The notes: a model not told the origin generated them from the sequence alone. 64,000 bases of DNA from an uncultured Muribaculaceae bacterium (GCA_904502025.1 CAJGDJ010000002.1:1-64000), one strand, 5' to 3'; shown: positions 16,745 through 26,593, numbered from the stretch's first letter. A program made the numbers and translations.

Positions 16745-17941
16745 ATGGAATCGATAAAGGAGATATACAAAATAGGGATTGGCCCTTCAAGCAGCCACAC
16801 TATGGGACCGAAACGTGCAGCTGAGCGTTTTTTGGCTCGCACAAGTGGAGCAACAAATTATCGCGTTACACTCTATGGGTCGCTTGCAGCAACAGGAAAA
16901 GGGCACTTAACCGACAAGGCAATATTTGATGTACTATCACCTTTTGCTCCCACCGAAATTGTGTGGCTCCCTGAAATATTTCTACCTTTCCACCCAAATG
17001 CTATGAAATTTGAAGCACTTAATTCTGATGGAAAAATCTCCGACGAATGGGTTGTATATTCCATTGGAGGTGGAGATATTATGGAAGAGGGGGAATCGCG
17101 AGTGCATAATCATGTGTATGAGATGACTCGTATTGCAGATATTCAAGCATGGTGCGAAAAGACCGGACACAATTATTGGGAATATGTCGATCAATGTGAA
17201 GGACCCGAAGTGTGGGACTATCTTCGAGAGGTGTGGCAAGTAATGAAAGAAGCCGTTGAACGTGGACTTGAAGCCGAAGGAGCATTACCAGGGGGACTTG
17301 GCGTACGACGCAAAGCTGTATCTTATTATGTTCATGCACAGGGATATACAGGTAGCCTCAAAAGCCGTGGATTAACATACGCATACGCACTTGCGGTGAG
17401 TGAGGAAAATGCAGCCGGAGGTAAAATCGTTACAGCTCCTACTTGTGGTTCATGTGGCATTGTGCCAGCCGTGTTATATCATCTCCACACATCAAAAGGA
17501 TTCTCCGAAGAACGAATTTTGCGTTCACTTGCTACAGCAGGAATATTTGGCAACGTAGTTAAAACCAATGCGTCGGTGTCGGGAGCAGAGGTGGGTTGTC
17601 AAGGAGAGGTGGGTGTGGCATGTGCCATGGCTGCTGCCGCATCGTGCCAACTATTTGGCGGCACTCCAGCACAAATAGAATATAGTGCTGAAATGGGACT
17701 TGAACATCACCTTGGTTTGACTTGCGACCCGGTGTGTGGATTGGTGCAAATTCCATGTATTGAACGCAATGCCATGGCTGCCGCACGAGCACTTGATGCA
17801 AATCTATATTCACAAATCTCCGACGGCAAACACACCGTAACATTCGACCGTATTGTCGAGGTAATGAAACAAACCGGTCATGATCTTCCAAGTCTATACA
17901 AAGAAACCGCTCAAGGAGGACTTGCTGCTACTCACGAATAA
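16745..17941 (+). CDS. sdaA: L-serine ammonia-lyase, iron-sulfur dependent, single chain
   Basis: Deaminates L-serine to pyruvate and ammonia. The 398-residue chain contains the N-terminal GPSSSHTMGPKRAAE of the beta domain and the alpha domain signature APTCGSCGIVPAVL, with later cysteines in GLTCDPVCGLVQIPCIERNAM that hold the [4Fe-4S] cluster. Both domains are in one protein, as in E. coli SdaA, though about 55 residues shorter, the usual Bacteroidales size. Its stop is only 2 bases from the stop of the convergent wbqC-type gene. Confidence 0.95.
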   Translation: MESIKEIYKIGIGPSSSHTMGPKRAAERFLARTSGATNYRVTLYGSLAATGKGHLTDKAIFDVLSPFAPTEIVWLPEIFLPFHPNAMKFEALNSDGKISDEWVVYSIGGGDIMEEGESRVHNHVYEMTRIADIQAWCEKTGHNYWEYVDQCEGPEVWDYLREVWQVMKEAVERGLEAEGALPGGLGVRRKAVSYYVHAQGYTGSLKSRGLTYAYALAVSEENAAGGKIVTAPTCGSCGIVPAVLYHLHTSKGFSEERILRSLATAGIFGNVVKTNASVSGAEVGCQGEVGVACAMAAAASCQLFGGTPAQIEYSAEMGLEHHLGLTCDPVCGLVQIPCIERNAMAAARALDANLYSQISDGKHTVTFDRIVEVMKQTGHDLPSLYKETAQGGLAATHE

Positions 17942-17943
17942 AA

Positions 17944-18609
17944 CTAACCGTTCTTGTCGATAATCTTCTTTAATACCAAGGGAGATTCCGGTCCCATGTT
18001 AAAAATGAGATCAAGGATTGTGAGGTTAGGTATAAAGCCTTGTTTTAAGGCTCTTACTTGATAGTACTCTACGGGGGTGTCGAGGTCAAAGTTGCCGTTT
18101 CTGCAGTCGATTATTGACAAATCTCCTCGTTTTAGTAATTCATTTTCTTCGGCAGTTAGTTCATATCTAACTTCATTATCTATGCCCAATATGCGACGAA
18201 TAACTGCATCAATTCCCATATTGAGATTCATCAAAGACTCAGTACCATCGCAAGGCTGCAGATAGGGCATTAATTCATCAATATAGTATTCAAAGAATGG
18301 AGTCCGTCCGTATGCCGACCATAATGCCACTTTGTGAATGTTCCACCACCCACCATGAGCCGATATCCCGGCATCATTCCAAGTTGCTCCAATGCGAGGT
18401 TTCGTGATAGGCACAGTGAGGGAAAGGCGACCGTTTACGTCGGCAATATCGTAGCGATGCATGTGTTTGCGACGTTTATCGTAACGGCAGTAACGATCTA
18501 TCACCACATTTTTATGGCTTGCCAACAAAGCATAATAACCAATGCTACCACACAAAACCGGTGGTAGCACTATGGTTGTATTATTATATTTAATAAGTGG
18601 CGACGACAT
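17944..18609 (-). CDS. WbqC family protein
   Basis: 221 residues with the family's core WNDAGISAHGGWWNIHKVAL and the preceding NGRLSLTVPI...RIG. WbqC-like proteins occur in O-antigen clusters and, in Bacteroidetes, directly downstream of lepB as here; the biochemical role is not established. The start codon overlaps the lepB stop by one base (TAATG), so translation is coupled. Last gene of dapB-lepB-wbqC. Confidence 0.88.
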   Translation of the reverse strand: MSSPLIKYNNTTIVLPPVLCGSIGYYALLASHKNVVIDRYCRYDKRRKHMHRYDIADVNGRLSLTVPITKPRIGATWNDAGISAHGGWWNIHKVALWSAYGRTPFFEYYIDELMPYLQPCDGTESLMNLNMGIDAVIRRILGIDNEVRYELTAEENELLKRGDLSIIDCRNGNFDLDTPVEYYQVRALKQGFIPNLTILDLIFNMGPESPLVLKKIIDKNG

Positions 18610-20057
18610 TATCTCTTGTCGGGATTAGCACCTTTGAAAATGCGATTCCAACGTATTCCACCATTAAGTATATTTTTGTCTTTATCGAAAGATATAAGAA
18701 TTATCATCGGAGTTCCCACAATATGGTCTTCTGGGACAAAACCCCAGAAACGCGAGTCAAGCGAATTATCTCTATTGTCCCCCATCATAAAATAGTAGTC
18801 CATTTTGAATGTATATTTGTCAGCAGGCTTACCTCCGATATACACTTTGCCATCTTTTAGATACGCATCGTAGTTGTGCTCGTAGTTACGAATACAACGG
18901 TTATAGCGATGCCAATTATCTTCAGTCAAATCGATTGTCATTCCTTTTTTAGGGATAACAAGCCCCTCTTCGCCTCCATAGTTATAGCTACTCCAATCTT
19001 TTGAAACCACATCGGGGAATAGGTATTCAACTCTACCAAGAGTAGAATCTCCTAAACGCATTGTTTTCATCACGTTGCTACTTGCGTTGAGTTTTTCAAC
19101 CATTTCCTTTGTGAGTGGGGGCATATAAATCGGGTATTTTGCATCAAATCCTGATGCAAATAAACCGTTTCTAACATCGGGATTAGTTATATCCAATACT
19201 ACACGATCTTCAATAGCTACACCAATATTCTCCCATTCAACATCAGAGATTGGTGTTCGTGTTTGTATAATATAATTGAATTGCACATTCTCAGGTTGTT
19301 CGATTGCTTTTCCATCAAGATAAATAACGCCCTCTTTGATTTGAAACTTTTGACCAGGCAATCCCACACAACGTTTCACATAGTTTTCACGACGGTCAAC
19401 GGGACGATACACGATTTCACCAAATTGGACTTTATCATATTTAATAGCATCGCGACCAATCATTTTCACGAGCGTATAATAATCAGGATTTTGCACATTC
19501 AAAGGAACAGTGTCGCCGGCAGGGAAGTTAAACACTACGATGTCGCCCAATTCCACGTTGCGAATACCCTTTAATCGTCGATATTCAATAGCCGGATTGT
19601 CAAGATAACTTTTTGTGTTTATAATAGGCAATGTATTATGTACCAATGGAAAATGCACCGGAGTCATGGGAACACGTGGTCCATATACCATCTTATTTAC
19701 CCAAAGATAGTCGCCTGTCAATAAGGTTTTTTCGAGCGAAGATGAAGGAATTTGATAATTTTGCCCAATGAAGTTAAACACGAAATAAACCAAAATCAGA
19801 GCATAAACAATGGCATCAACCCAGCTCATCACTGTTCTCACAACTTTATTTTTACTCTTTTTCCACCAATCAAAAGGAATGAAGCCTGTGATATAGATAT
19901 CAAAAAGCAAGAAAATGAAAATTGATAGCCACCAATCGCCCATCCATGCAACCCATGCAAAAAATAATAAGGCAACAAGACTAAATCTTATCCATCGAGT
20001 AAGTTTGGTGTTTTTTACTCGCTTTTTTATTTGTTGAAGTGCTGATTTTGAATCCAT
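18609..20057 (-). CDS. lepB: Signal peptidase I, long Bacteroidales form
   Basis: Cleaves signal peptides from exported proteins at the inner membrane. 482 residues: two or three N-terminal helices (about 22-58 and 78-97), the nucleophile motif IPSSSLEKT (Ser107; Leu instead of the common Met after it), the general-base Lys228 in YVKRCVGLPGQ, and box E GDNRDNSLDSRFWGFVPE near 425. Two large insertions between these motifs make it about twice the size of many bacterial LepB proteins, as is normal in this phylum. It starts 3 bases after dapB. Confidence 0.95.
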   Translation of the reverse strand: MDSKSALQQIKKRVKNTKLTRWIRFSLVALLFFAWVAWMGDWWLSIFIFLLFDIYITGFIPFDWWKKSKNKVVRTVMSWVDAIVYALILVYFVFNFIGQNYQIPSSSLEKTLLTGDYLWVNKMVYGPRVPMTPVHFPLVHNTLPIINTKSYLDNPAIEYRRLKGIRNVELGDIVVFNFPAGDTVPLNVQNPDYYTLVKMIGRDAIKYDKVQFGEIVYRPVDRRENYVKRCVGLPGQKFQIKEGVIYLDGKAIEQPENVQFNYIIQTRTPISDVEWENIGVAIEDRVVLDITNPDVRNGLFASGFDAKYPIYMPPLTKEMVEKLNASSNVMKTMRLGDSTLGRVEYLFPDVVSKDWSSYNYGGEEGLVIPKKGMTIDLTEDNWHRYNRCIRNYEHNYDAYLKDGKVYIGGKPADKYTFKMDYYFMMGDNRDNSLDSRFWGFVPEDHIVGTPMIILISFDKDKNILNGGIRWNRIFKGANPDKR

Positions 20058-20060
20058 ATA

Positions 20061-20810
20061 TTATTTAATGTCAAGTAAATATGATTTTTTTATTAATCCA
20101 TGCATAAGCTGGTCCATAGTGAGGAATCCTTTGCGTCCGCATACCCATTCGGCAGCCACCACAGCACCAAGAGCAAACCCTTCACGACTTTTAGCTTTAT
20201 GCTCGATTGTTATTGTATCAACCTCAGAGTCCCATGTGATGATGTGCGTGCCGGGGACTTCTCCTTCACGCTCATGATATATTGGGAGCGATGACGCAGG
20301 AGCATTTTCATCTTCAGTCCAAGCTTCGATGCGTCCCACTTTCTCAATTAATCCTTCGGCAAGAGTAATCGCTGTGCCACTTGGGTGGTCGAGCTTGTGA
20401 ATGTGGTGAATCTCCTTCATCGAAGGTGTATAGTTATTGAAATTATCCATCAACTGACCAAGATATTTGTTTAGAGCAAAAAACAAGTTTACACCAAGAC
20501 TATAATTTGAAGTCCAAAAGAAAGTAGCCTTTCCTTCGTCGCACAACGCTTTAATTTCAGGCATACGAGTTGTCCAACCGGTGCTACCACTTACTACAGG
20601 CACACCTTGAGCAAATGCTTTGTAATAATTATCGACAGCTGTAACCGGAGTGGTAAATTCTATAGCCACATCTGCACTGCGAAAAGCATCGCTATCAAAG
20701 TCTTGTGGGTTGTCAATGTCGATGATTGACACTATTTCATGTCCACGACTAAGGGCAATGCGTTCAATCGTTTTGCCCATCTTTCCATATCCTATCAATG
20801 CTATTTTCAT
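20061..20810 (-). CDS. dapB: 4-hydroxy-tetrahydrodipicolinate reductase
   Basis: Second committed step towards lysine and diaminopimelate. The ATG at 20810 opens MKIALIGYGKMGKTIERIA, a Rossmann nucleotide-binding motif; the frame's earlier ATG at 20855 would add 15 untypical residues. The catalytic stretch EIHHIHKLDHPSGTA contains the histidine pair and Lys of the active site. 249 residues, the standard size. First gene of the dapB-lepB-wbqC unit. Confidence 0.95.
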   Translation of the reverse strand: MKIALIGYGKMGKTIERIALSRGHEIVSIIDIDNPQDFDSDAFRSADVAIEFTTPVTAVDNYYKAFAQGVPVVSGSTGWTTRMPEIKALCDEGKATFFWTSNYSLGVNLFFALNKYLGQLMDNFNNYTPSMKEIHHIHKLDHPSGTAITLAEGLIEKVGRIEAWTEDENAPASSLPIYHEREGEVPGTHIITWDSEVDTITIEHKAKSREGFALGAVVAAEWVCGRKGFLTMDQLMHGLIKKSYLLDIK

Positions 20811-20930
20811 TATAATATCATATAATATATGACCAAAAAGGTCGTATTTACTCAAAATATGCTACAAATTTACAACAACTAAACGAATATCCCACACAAA
20901 ACGTTTGAAAACCAACCAAAATTCAAATTT

Positions 20931-22748
20931 TTAGGGATTTAACTCTAAAGCGTGGAGAGCATCGTAGATGATATGGGCTTTGGCGGGACCAATGACAGCA
21001 GTAAGGTCGTCGAGTGAGGCATTGTGTATTCGTTTAAGACTTTTGAAGTGTCGAAGGAGTGTGGTGCGTGTCTTTTCTCCCACTCCTTTTATTGAATCGA
21101 GTGCCGACACTACTTGCCCTTTGCTTCGACGATTACGATGATGCGTGATGCCAAATCTGTGAGCCTCATCGCGTAGATGTTGGATTACTTTTAATGATTC
21201 GGAGTTTTTATCGATATATAACGGTACACTGTCGCCCGGAAAATATATTTCCTCTAACCGCTCGGCAATACCTATGATTGCGATTTTGCCACGCAGACCA
21301 AGTTCGTCAAGAGCCTCTACTGCGGCACTTATTTGCCCTTTCCCACCGTCAACCACTATAAGCTGAGGTAATTCCTCGTTCTCCTGTAAAAGTCGCGTGT
21401 AACGACGCGTAATCACCTCCTTCATCGAAGCAAAATCATTAGGCCCGTCAACTGTTTTTATTATAAAATGGCGATAGTCTCGTTTTGAGGGTTTGGCATT
21501 ACGAAAAACCACGCAAGCCGACACCGGGTTTGTGCCTTGAATATTTGAATTATCGAAACATTCAATATGGCGTGGAAGTTCGACTAATCGAAAATCGATT
21601 TTCATACGCTCAAGCGTGCGTTCCAATCGCTGTTCGGGATTTTTCTTTTCCATTTGCTTGAGGGTATCAATTTTGCGTTGGCGTGCATTGCGAGTAGAAA
21701 CATCGAGCAACTTCTTTTTGTCGCCACGTTGAGGAATGATAAAATTCACATTAGGCATCTCCACCTCAGGCACAATTGGAACGATAACATCTTTATAATC
21801 TACAGAAAAACGCTTTGATATTTCACTCAAAGCGTATGCCAATAATTGAGCCTGCGACTCTTCAAGACGTCGTTTATATTGAAGCGTAACACTACTTACT
21901 ACAACTCCACGACGCACGTGCATATAGTTGATATACACGCTGTTATCATCATCTTCAAGTCCAAATACATCAATATCTTGAATCGTTTGACTCACAATCA
22001 CACTTTTGGCATTATATCGCTCTATGAGTTGATATTTTTCTTTTATCACTTGTGCTTCTTCAAATCGCAACTCTATAGACAGTTGAGTCATCTCATCTCG
22101 AAGAAAACCCATAAGTTCCTGAGTCTCACCACGTAATATCTGTCTAACGCGATCAATGTAAGTCAAATACTCATCAACCGAAATCAATCCGGTGCAACAA
22201 CCGAGGCAGCGTTTCATGTGATACTCAAGACATAATCGCCCCTTCCCTTTTTCAATATATTCGGGAGTAATAATGTGCCTGCAAGTGCGAATAGGATAAA
22301 GGTCATCTATCAGTCGAAGCACTGCACGTGCCACCGATTGATTTGTGTAGGGTCCATAATATTTCGACCCATCTTTTTTGTAATTATAAGTGAGAAAAAC
22401 TCGGGGATAATGTTCACCTGTAATGCAAATCCACGGATAGGACTTATCATCTTTTAGCAGAACATTATATCGAGGTTGATACTCTTTTATCAGAGAGTTT
22501 TCGAGATTAAGTGCATCTTGCTCGGTTGGGACTACAATATAGTCCATATCATGAATGGCACGCACAAGCAAACGAGTACGCACTACCTCATGCTCTCGAT
22601 TAAAGTAAGAAGCAACTCTACGCTTTAGATTCTTTGCCTTTCCCACATAAATTACTTGACCCTCGGAATTAAAATAAATATATACACCGGGGGTATCGGG
22701 AAGGACAGCAACCTTCTCTTGCAAATGAGAGGGTTTATTTTTCAACAT
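20931..22748 (-). CDS. uvrC: Excinuclease ABC subunit C
   Basis: Makes the two incisions in nucleotide excision repair. 605 residues with the N-terminal GIY-YIG nuclease (PGVYIYFNSEGQVIYVGKAKNL, about 19-40), a central cysteine-containing UvrB-binding region, the RNase H-like nuclease (IVVDGGKGQ; ECFDNSN) and a C-terminal helix-hairpin-helix pair (SIKGVGEKTRTTLLRHF; VIGPAKAHIIYDAL). Its start codon overlaps the apt stop by one base (TAATG). Last gene of ybeY-mnmG-apt-uvrC. Confidence 0.97.
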   Translation of the reverse strand: MLKNKPSHLQEKVAVLPDTPGVYIYFNSEGQVIYVGKAKNLKRRVASYFNREHEVVRTRLLVRAIHDMDYIVVPTEQDALNLENSLIKEYQPRYNVLLKDDKSYPWICITGEHYPRVFLTYNYKKDGSKYYGPYTNQSVARAVLRLIDDLYPIRTCRHIITPEYIEKGKGRLCLEYHMKRCLGCCTGLISVDEYLTYIDRVRQILRGETQELMGFLRDEMTQLSIELRFEEAQVIKEKYQLIERYNAKSVIVSQTIQDIDVFGLEDDDNSVYINYMHVRRGVVVSSVTLQYKRRLEESQAQLLAYALSEISKRFSVDYKDVIVPIVPEVEMPNVNFIIPQRGDKKKLLDVSTRNARQRKIDTLKQMEKKNPEQRLERTLERMKIDFRLVELPRHIECFDNSNIQGTNPVSACVVFRNAKPSKRDYRHFIIKTVDGPNDFASMKEVITRRYTRLLQENEELPQLIVVDGGKGQISAAVEALDELGLRGKIAIIGIAERLEEIYFPGDSVPLYIDKNSESLKVIQHLRDEAHRFGITHHRNRRSKGQVVSALDSIKGVGEKTRTTLLRHFKSLKRIHNASLDDLTAVIGPAKAHIIYDALHALELNP

Positions 22749-23266
22749 TAGTAGGTAATCAATGACGATACTTCTACATCTTCGGGGAGGGCTGCTCTGC
22801 CATTGAGAGCACTAATTTCAATAATAAAATTGACGTATATTTTTTGGGGATTCATACTTTTTATCAATTCTATTGCAGCCGCCATAGTGCCACCTGTTGC
22901 AAGAACATCATCATGAAGTACTACAACATCATCTTCAGTAATTGCATCTTTATGAATTTCAATAGTATCGACACCATACTCTTTTTCGTATGTAGCAGAA
23001 ATCGTATCGGCAGGCAATTTTCCCGGCTTGCGTACGGGGACAAAACCGGCATCTAACTTAAATGCAAGAATAGAGCCGGCAATAAAACCTCGCGATTCAA
23101 TTCCCACTACCTTAGTAATTCCTTTATCTTTATACAGCTTGGCGAGGTCCCAACTAATAAGATGTAAGGCTCTTGGATCTTTGAACACAGTGGTCAAATC
23201 CTTAAAAACAACTCCCTTTTGAGGGAAGTCAATTATGTCGCGAACTTTTGATTTAACGTATTCCAT
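22748..23266 (-). CDS. apt: Adenine phosphoribosyltransferase
   Basis: Salvages adenine to AMP using PRPP. 172 residues with the N-terminal DFPQKGVVFKDLTTVF, the KLPG loop and the PRPP-binding VVLHDDVLATGGTMAAAI. Standard length, translationally coupled to uvrC. A parS-like palindrome lies 41 bases upstream of its start. Confidence 0.97.
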   Translation of the reverse strand: MEYVKSKVRDIIDFPQKGVVFKDLTTVFKDPRALHLISWDLAKLYKDKGITKVVGIESRGFIAGSILAFKLDAGFVPVRKPGKLPADTISATYEKEYGVDTIEIHKDAITEDDVVVLHDDVLATGGTMAAAIELIKSMNPQKIYVNFIIEISALNGRAALPEDVEVSSLITY

Positions 23267-23306
23267 TTATTTTAGTTTAAGTTACTGATTTTATATTATT
23301 TACATT

Positions 23307-23322
23307 TGTTCCACGTGAAACA
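23307..23322. promoter_or_regulatory. parS-like ParB binding site
   Basis: TGTTCCACGTGAAACA matches the 16-base chromosomal parS consensus TGTTNCACGTGAAACA at every fixed position. It is in the 65-base gap between mnmG and apt. In many bacteria parS sites lie near the replication origin, often around gidA/mnmG. Confidence 0.8.
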
Positions 23323-23331
23323 TTTGGCGTT

Positions 23332-25209
23332 TTATCTACCCAATAACAATAATAAGATATTTATATCACTTGGCGAGATACCCGGTATGCGTGACGCTTG
23401 TGCCACTGTTTCTGGATTGATTTTTTCAAGTTTTTGCCGAGCTTCAGTCGAGAGTGATTTTATTTCAGAATAATTGATTTTTCCAGCAAGTTTTACGCCC
23501 TCAAGACGTCGAATTTTGTCTGCTATCAATTGCTCTCGGTCGATATATCCTTGATATTTTATTAATATTTCAGCGGCTTCAATTATTTCGTCACGACGGG
23601 ATTGATCAATGGAGCTTAAATGCTCTTGCAATGCCTTTATGTGAGGAGCGAGCATCAAAATTGACAATTGAGGACGCAAAATCAAGTCGTATAATTTCAC
23701 TCCTTGCTTTAACGGAGTAGTTCCTAATTTTTTCAACGCCGGATTTATCAATGCTGGCTTGATTGAAAATTCTCGAGCAAAATTAATCAAGGCATCTCGT
23801 TGAACTCGCTTCGATTGCATAAGCCCATATCGTTCTTGCGTTACCAACCCTATTTCATATCCTCTCGGGGTAAGACGCATATCAGCATCATCTTGGCGAA
23901 GAAGAATACGATACTCTGCACGCGAAGTAAACATGCGATAAGGTTCATCAACACCTTTTGTTACTAAGTCATCAATCAATACCCCTATATATGCCTCATC
24001 TCGAGCTAACACAAATGATGGTTTGCCATGTGCCGAAGCGTCAGCATTGATGCCGGCTATCAATCCTTGACCTGCAGCCTCCTCATATCCTGTTGTTCCA
24101 TTTACTTGCCCTGCAAAATACAACCCTTTAATAAGTTTTGTTTCGAGGGTGTGATATAGCTGAGTTGGATCAAAGAAATCATACTCTATAGCATAGCCCG
24201 GACGATATATTTGCACATCGGCAAGTGCAGGAACAGTTTGCAACGCATTAATTTGAATATCTAACGGCAATGATGATGAAAAGCCATTTAGATAGAACTC
24301 TTGAGTATCTTCTCCCTCGGGTTCAAGGAATAGTTGATGCTCTTGTTTATCGGCAAATGTTACAATCTTTGTTTCTATGCTGGGACAATAGCGGGGTCCG
24401 ATACTTTGAATTTGACCATTGTAAAGAGGAGAATCAGGCAATCCGTTTCGCAATATTTCATGAGTTGCAGGATTGGTAAACACAGTGAAACAACTACGCT
24501 GTTTCAATTCTCGGTTAATATTGGGGAGAAATGAAAATTGATGAAAGTCGTCCTCTCCTTCTTGAGGTGTTGTCAATTCCCACTTTACACTACGTCCATC
24601 AATGCGAACAGGTGTTCCGGTCTTCATTCTCTCAACAACAAATCCCATTTCACGCAATTGTTCTGTTATTCCATGCGATGCCGGTTCCGAAACACGACCT
24701 CCCTGAAGCTGAACACGACCAATGTGCATCAATCCATTGAGAAATGTCCCGGCAGTAAGCACAACTGATTTTGCCTTAAAATCAACACCCAAAGCGGTGT
24801 GTACTCCTTTTATTTTCCCATCTTCTACAAGTAAACTTACAACCGAATCCTGCCACATTGAAAGATTTGGCGTGTTTTCAAGAATGCGACGCCACTCAGC
24901 ACTAAACTTCATGCGGTCGCTCTGAGCACGCGGACTCCACATTGCCGGCCCTTTCGAGCGATTTAGCATGCGAAATTGAATTGCTGTGCGATCGGTTACA
25001 ATACCCATTTGTCCGCCCAATGCGTCAATTTCTCTGACAATTTGCCCTTTAGCAATGCCTCCAACAGCAGGATTACAACTCATTTGAGCTATTTTGTTCA
25101 TATCCATTGTAATGAGAAGCGTTGACGAACCTAAACGAGCGGAAGCAGATGCCGCCTCACAACCGGCATGACCGGCCCCTACAACAATTACATCATATTC
25201 AAACTTCAT
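23332..25209 (-). CDS. mnmG: tRNA uridine-5-carboxymethylaminomethyl modification enzyme, FAD subunit
   Basis: With MnmE it installs the cmnm5 group on the wobble uridine of certain tRNAs. 625 residues: N-terminal FAD-binding VIVVGAGHAGCEAASASARLG, the family signature NPAVGGIAKGQIVREIDALGG (here split at residues ~46-66), PGYAIEYDFFDP and a helical C-terminus ending in SRIPGISPSDINILLLLL. Full length. It starts 19 bases after ybeY. Confidence 0.97.
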   Translation of the reverse strand: MKFEYDVIVVGAGHAGCEAASASARLGSSTLLITMDMNKIAQMSCNPAVGGIAKGQIVREIDALGGQMGIVTDRTAIQFRMLNRSKGPAMWSPRAQSDRMKFSAEWRRILENTPNLSMWQDSVVSLLVEDGKIKGVHTALGVDFKAKSVVLTAGTFLNGLMHIGRVQLQGGRVSEPASHGITEQLREMGFVVERMKTGTPVRIDGRSVKWELTTPQEGEDDFHQFSFLPNINRELKQRSCFTVFTNPATHEILRNGLPDSPLYNGQIQSIGPRYCPSIETKIVTFADKQEHQLFLEPEGEDTQEFYLNGFSSSLPLDIQINALQTVPALADVQIYRPGYAIEYDFFDPTQLYHTLETKLIKGLYFAGQVNGTTGYEEAAGQGLIAGINADASAHGKPSFVLARDEAYIGVLIDDLVTKGVDEPYRMFTSRAEYRILLRQDDADMRLTPRGYEIGLVTQERYGLMQSKRVQRDALINFAREFSIKPALINPALKKLGTTPLKQGVKLYDLILRPQLSILMLAPHIKALQEHLSSIDQSRRDEIIEAAEILIKYQGYIDREQLIADKIRRLEGVKLAGKINYSEIKSLSTEARQKLEKINPETVAQASRIPGISPSDINILLLLLGR

Positions 25210-25228
25210 ATTGCGATAGAATTTAGTT

Positions 25229-25663
25229 TCAATTCATGGCTCCAAGCAATTCAAGAGCCTTATTTTCAAAGCGTTCCATTATTTCGCGTTCTCCCTCTCC
25301 TTTATCATCAATGCCACACAAGTGAAGCACACCATGAATAATAACACGGTGTAATTCAGAGTCATAACTTACTCCCAACATGTCAGAGTTACTTAATACC
25401 GTATCGAGAGAAATAAACATATCTCCGCTTATAAGTTTTCCACGAGAATAATCAAATGTGATAATATCAGTATAATAATCATGTTGCAAAAATTGACGAT
25501 TAACCTCTATTATTTTTTCATCGTTGCAAAAAATATACGTAAGAGTTCCCACTATCTTATTATGGGATTTTGCTACCTCAACAATCCAATTAGATATTTT
25601 TTCAAAATCAACAGATGGCAACTCAACCCCATCACAAAGTATTTGAATTTTATCAATCGTCAT
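25229..25663 (-). CDS. ybeY: Endoribonuclease YbeY (rRNA maturation factor)
   Basis: A zinc-dependent RNase in 16S rRNA maturation and ribosome quality control. 144 residues with the metal-site segment RVIIHGVLHLCGIDDKGEGE. The first two histidines (HGVLH) are present, but the third His of the usual HxxxHxxGxDH is Asp-Lys here (GIDDK). From memory, many Bacteroidetes homologues vary at this position, so the protein is probably functional with an altered ligand. First gene of a four-gene minus operon. Confidence 0.9.
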   Translation of the reverse strand: MTIDKIQILCDGVELPSVDFEKISNWIVEVAKSHNKIVGTLTYIFCNDEKIIEVNRQFLQHDYYTDIITFDYSRGKLISGDMFISLDTVLSNSDMLGVSYDSELHRVIIHGVLHLCGIDDKGEGEREIMERFENKALELLGAMN

Positions 25664-25683
25664 TTCAAAAAGTTTTTAATCTA

Positions 25684-25691
25684 CAAATGTA
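25684..25691 (-). promoter_or_regulatory. -7 box for the ybeY operon
   Basis: On the minus strand TACATTTG fits TAnnTTTG and lies 20 bases before the ybeY start codon. Confidence 0.5.
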
Positions 25692-26066
25692 ACAATTTTT
25701 ATTGTGCGATACAATAGTAATTTTAATGTCCCACTTTGAAAAATTATCTTGTGTTCAGGTTAGTGTTGTCATTTTGACCAATATTCGCACTTTTGTCGCA
25801 TTTTTATTTTTTCTGACAAAAATTCAAAATCCCCCAAAAAACACCTACAGTGCTGATTACTTGTTAAATACACTTAAACAACTCTCGCGAGAATTAAATA
25901 TTTATATTTATCCCTACCCTTTACCGCAAATCTTAAACTTAAAATAGTCTTTCTTCACACTAATAATTGCACTATAACCAGCACCCATTTTGAGCTGTTG
26001 AAATCTTTTTGAATTTTCTTGCATATCCCAGGAAAAATTGCGAATATTGCAAATTATATTTTTTGC
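25692..26066. other. Intergenic stretch without a clear gene
   Basis: Between divergent ybeY and the membrane-protein gene. It contains a perfect 10-base palindrome TCTCGCGAGA (25883-25892) and T-rich sequence. An 81-codon frame (25702-25947) is low-complexity and not convincing. No DnaA-box cluster, riboswitch or tRNA was recognised. Confidence 0.5.
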
Positions 26067-26558
26067 ATGAATTTATTAACATATATCTCAGCCATAACGT
26101 ATCTCTTATTCACTATCGCCTCGATAAAAAAGATAAAACGAGTTCCCGATAATTTAAGTGATACCTATTATATATGGCAAAAACCCAAATATACGTTTTC
26201 ATTTATGTTGGCAACTATATCTCTTTCAATGTTGCCTAAATGGATTTATTTTGCTGAAAAATATGATTGCGAATATCTGATGTATGTAGCAGGTATTGGT
26301 ATGACCATAGTGTGCTTAATTCCCGACTATAAAACCAATCTATGGAAGTTCGTTACACATATCGTAAGTGCCTATACGACCGGGTTCGCTGCCGCAGTAT
26401 TTATCTTAATTATTTCCGGAATAGAAATACTCCTCACAACATTAGCTATTGCACTCATTTTATACCTTATATTTGATAAAAACAAGAAATCAACATTTGA
26501 ATTTTGGCTTGAATTTATTGTCTTATCTGCACTATTCGTCACGTTTATTACGAATTAA
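26067..26558 (+). CDS. Hypothetical polytopic membrane protein
   Basis: 163 residues from the ATG at 26067 (MNLLTYISAITYLLFTIASI), preferred over 26019 because it begins directly with a membrane segment. Five hydrophobic segments are visible, the last two at about 108-132 and 147-162. Short loops carry a DTYYIWQKPKY stretch and a CEYLMYVAGIGM helix. No family recognised. It is 35 bases upstream of the AlkD-like gene and may share its transcript. Confidence 0.65.
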   Translation: MNLLTYISAITYLLFTIASIKKIKRVPDNLSDTYYIWQKPKYTFSFMLATISLSMLPKWIYFAEKYDCEYLMYVAGIGMTIVCLIPDYKTNLWKFVTHIVSAYTTGFAAAVFILIISGIEILLTTLAIALILYLIFDKNKKSTFEFWLEFIVLSALFVTFITN

Positions 26559-26593
26559 GTTGTTTTCATCAAATCACTCCCTACGCACTGATT

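Noticed and set aside
23267..25700. A replication origin around mnmG and ybeY
   Set aside because: The parS-like site and mnmG suggest proximity, but no dnaA gene or cluster of DnaA boxes was seen.
25702..25947. An 81-codon open frame upstream of the membrane protein gene
   Set aside because: Low-complexity, no recognisable domain, overlaps the ybeY promoter region and has codon use unlike neighbours.
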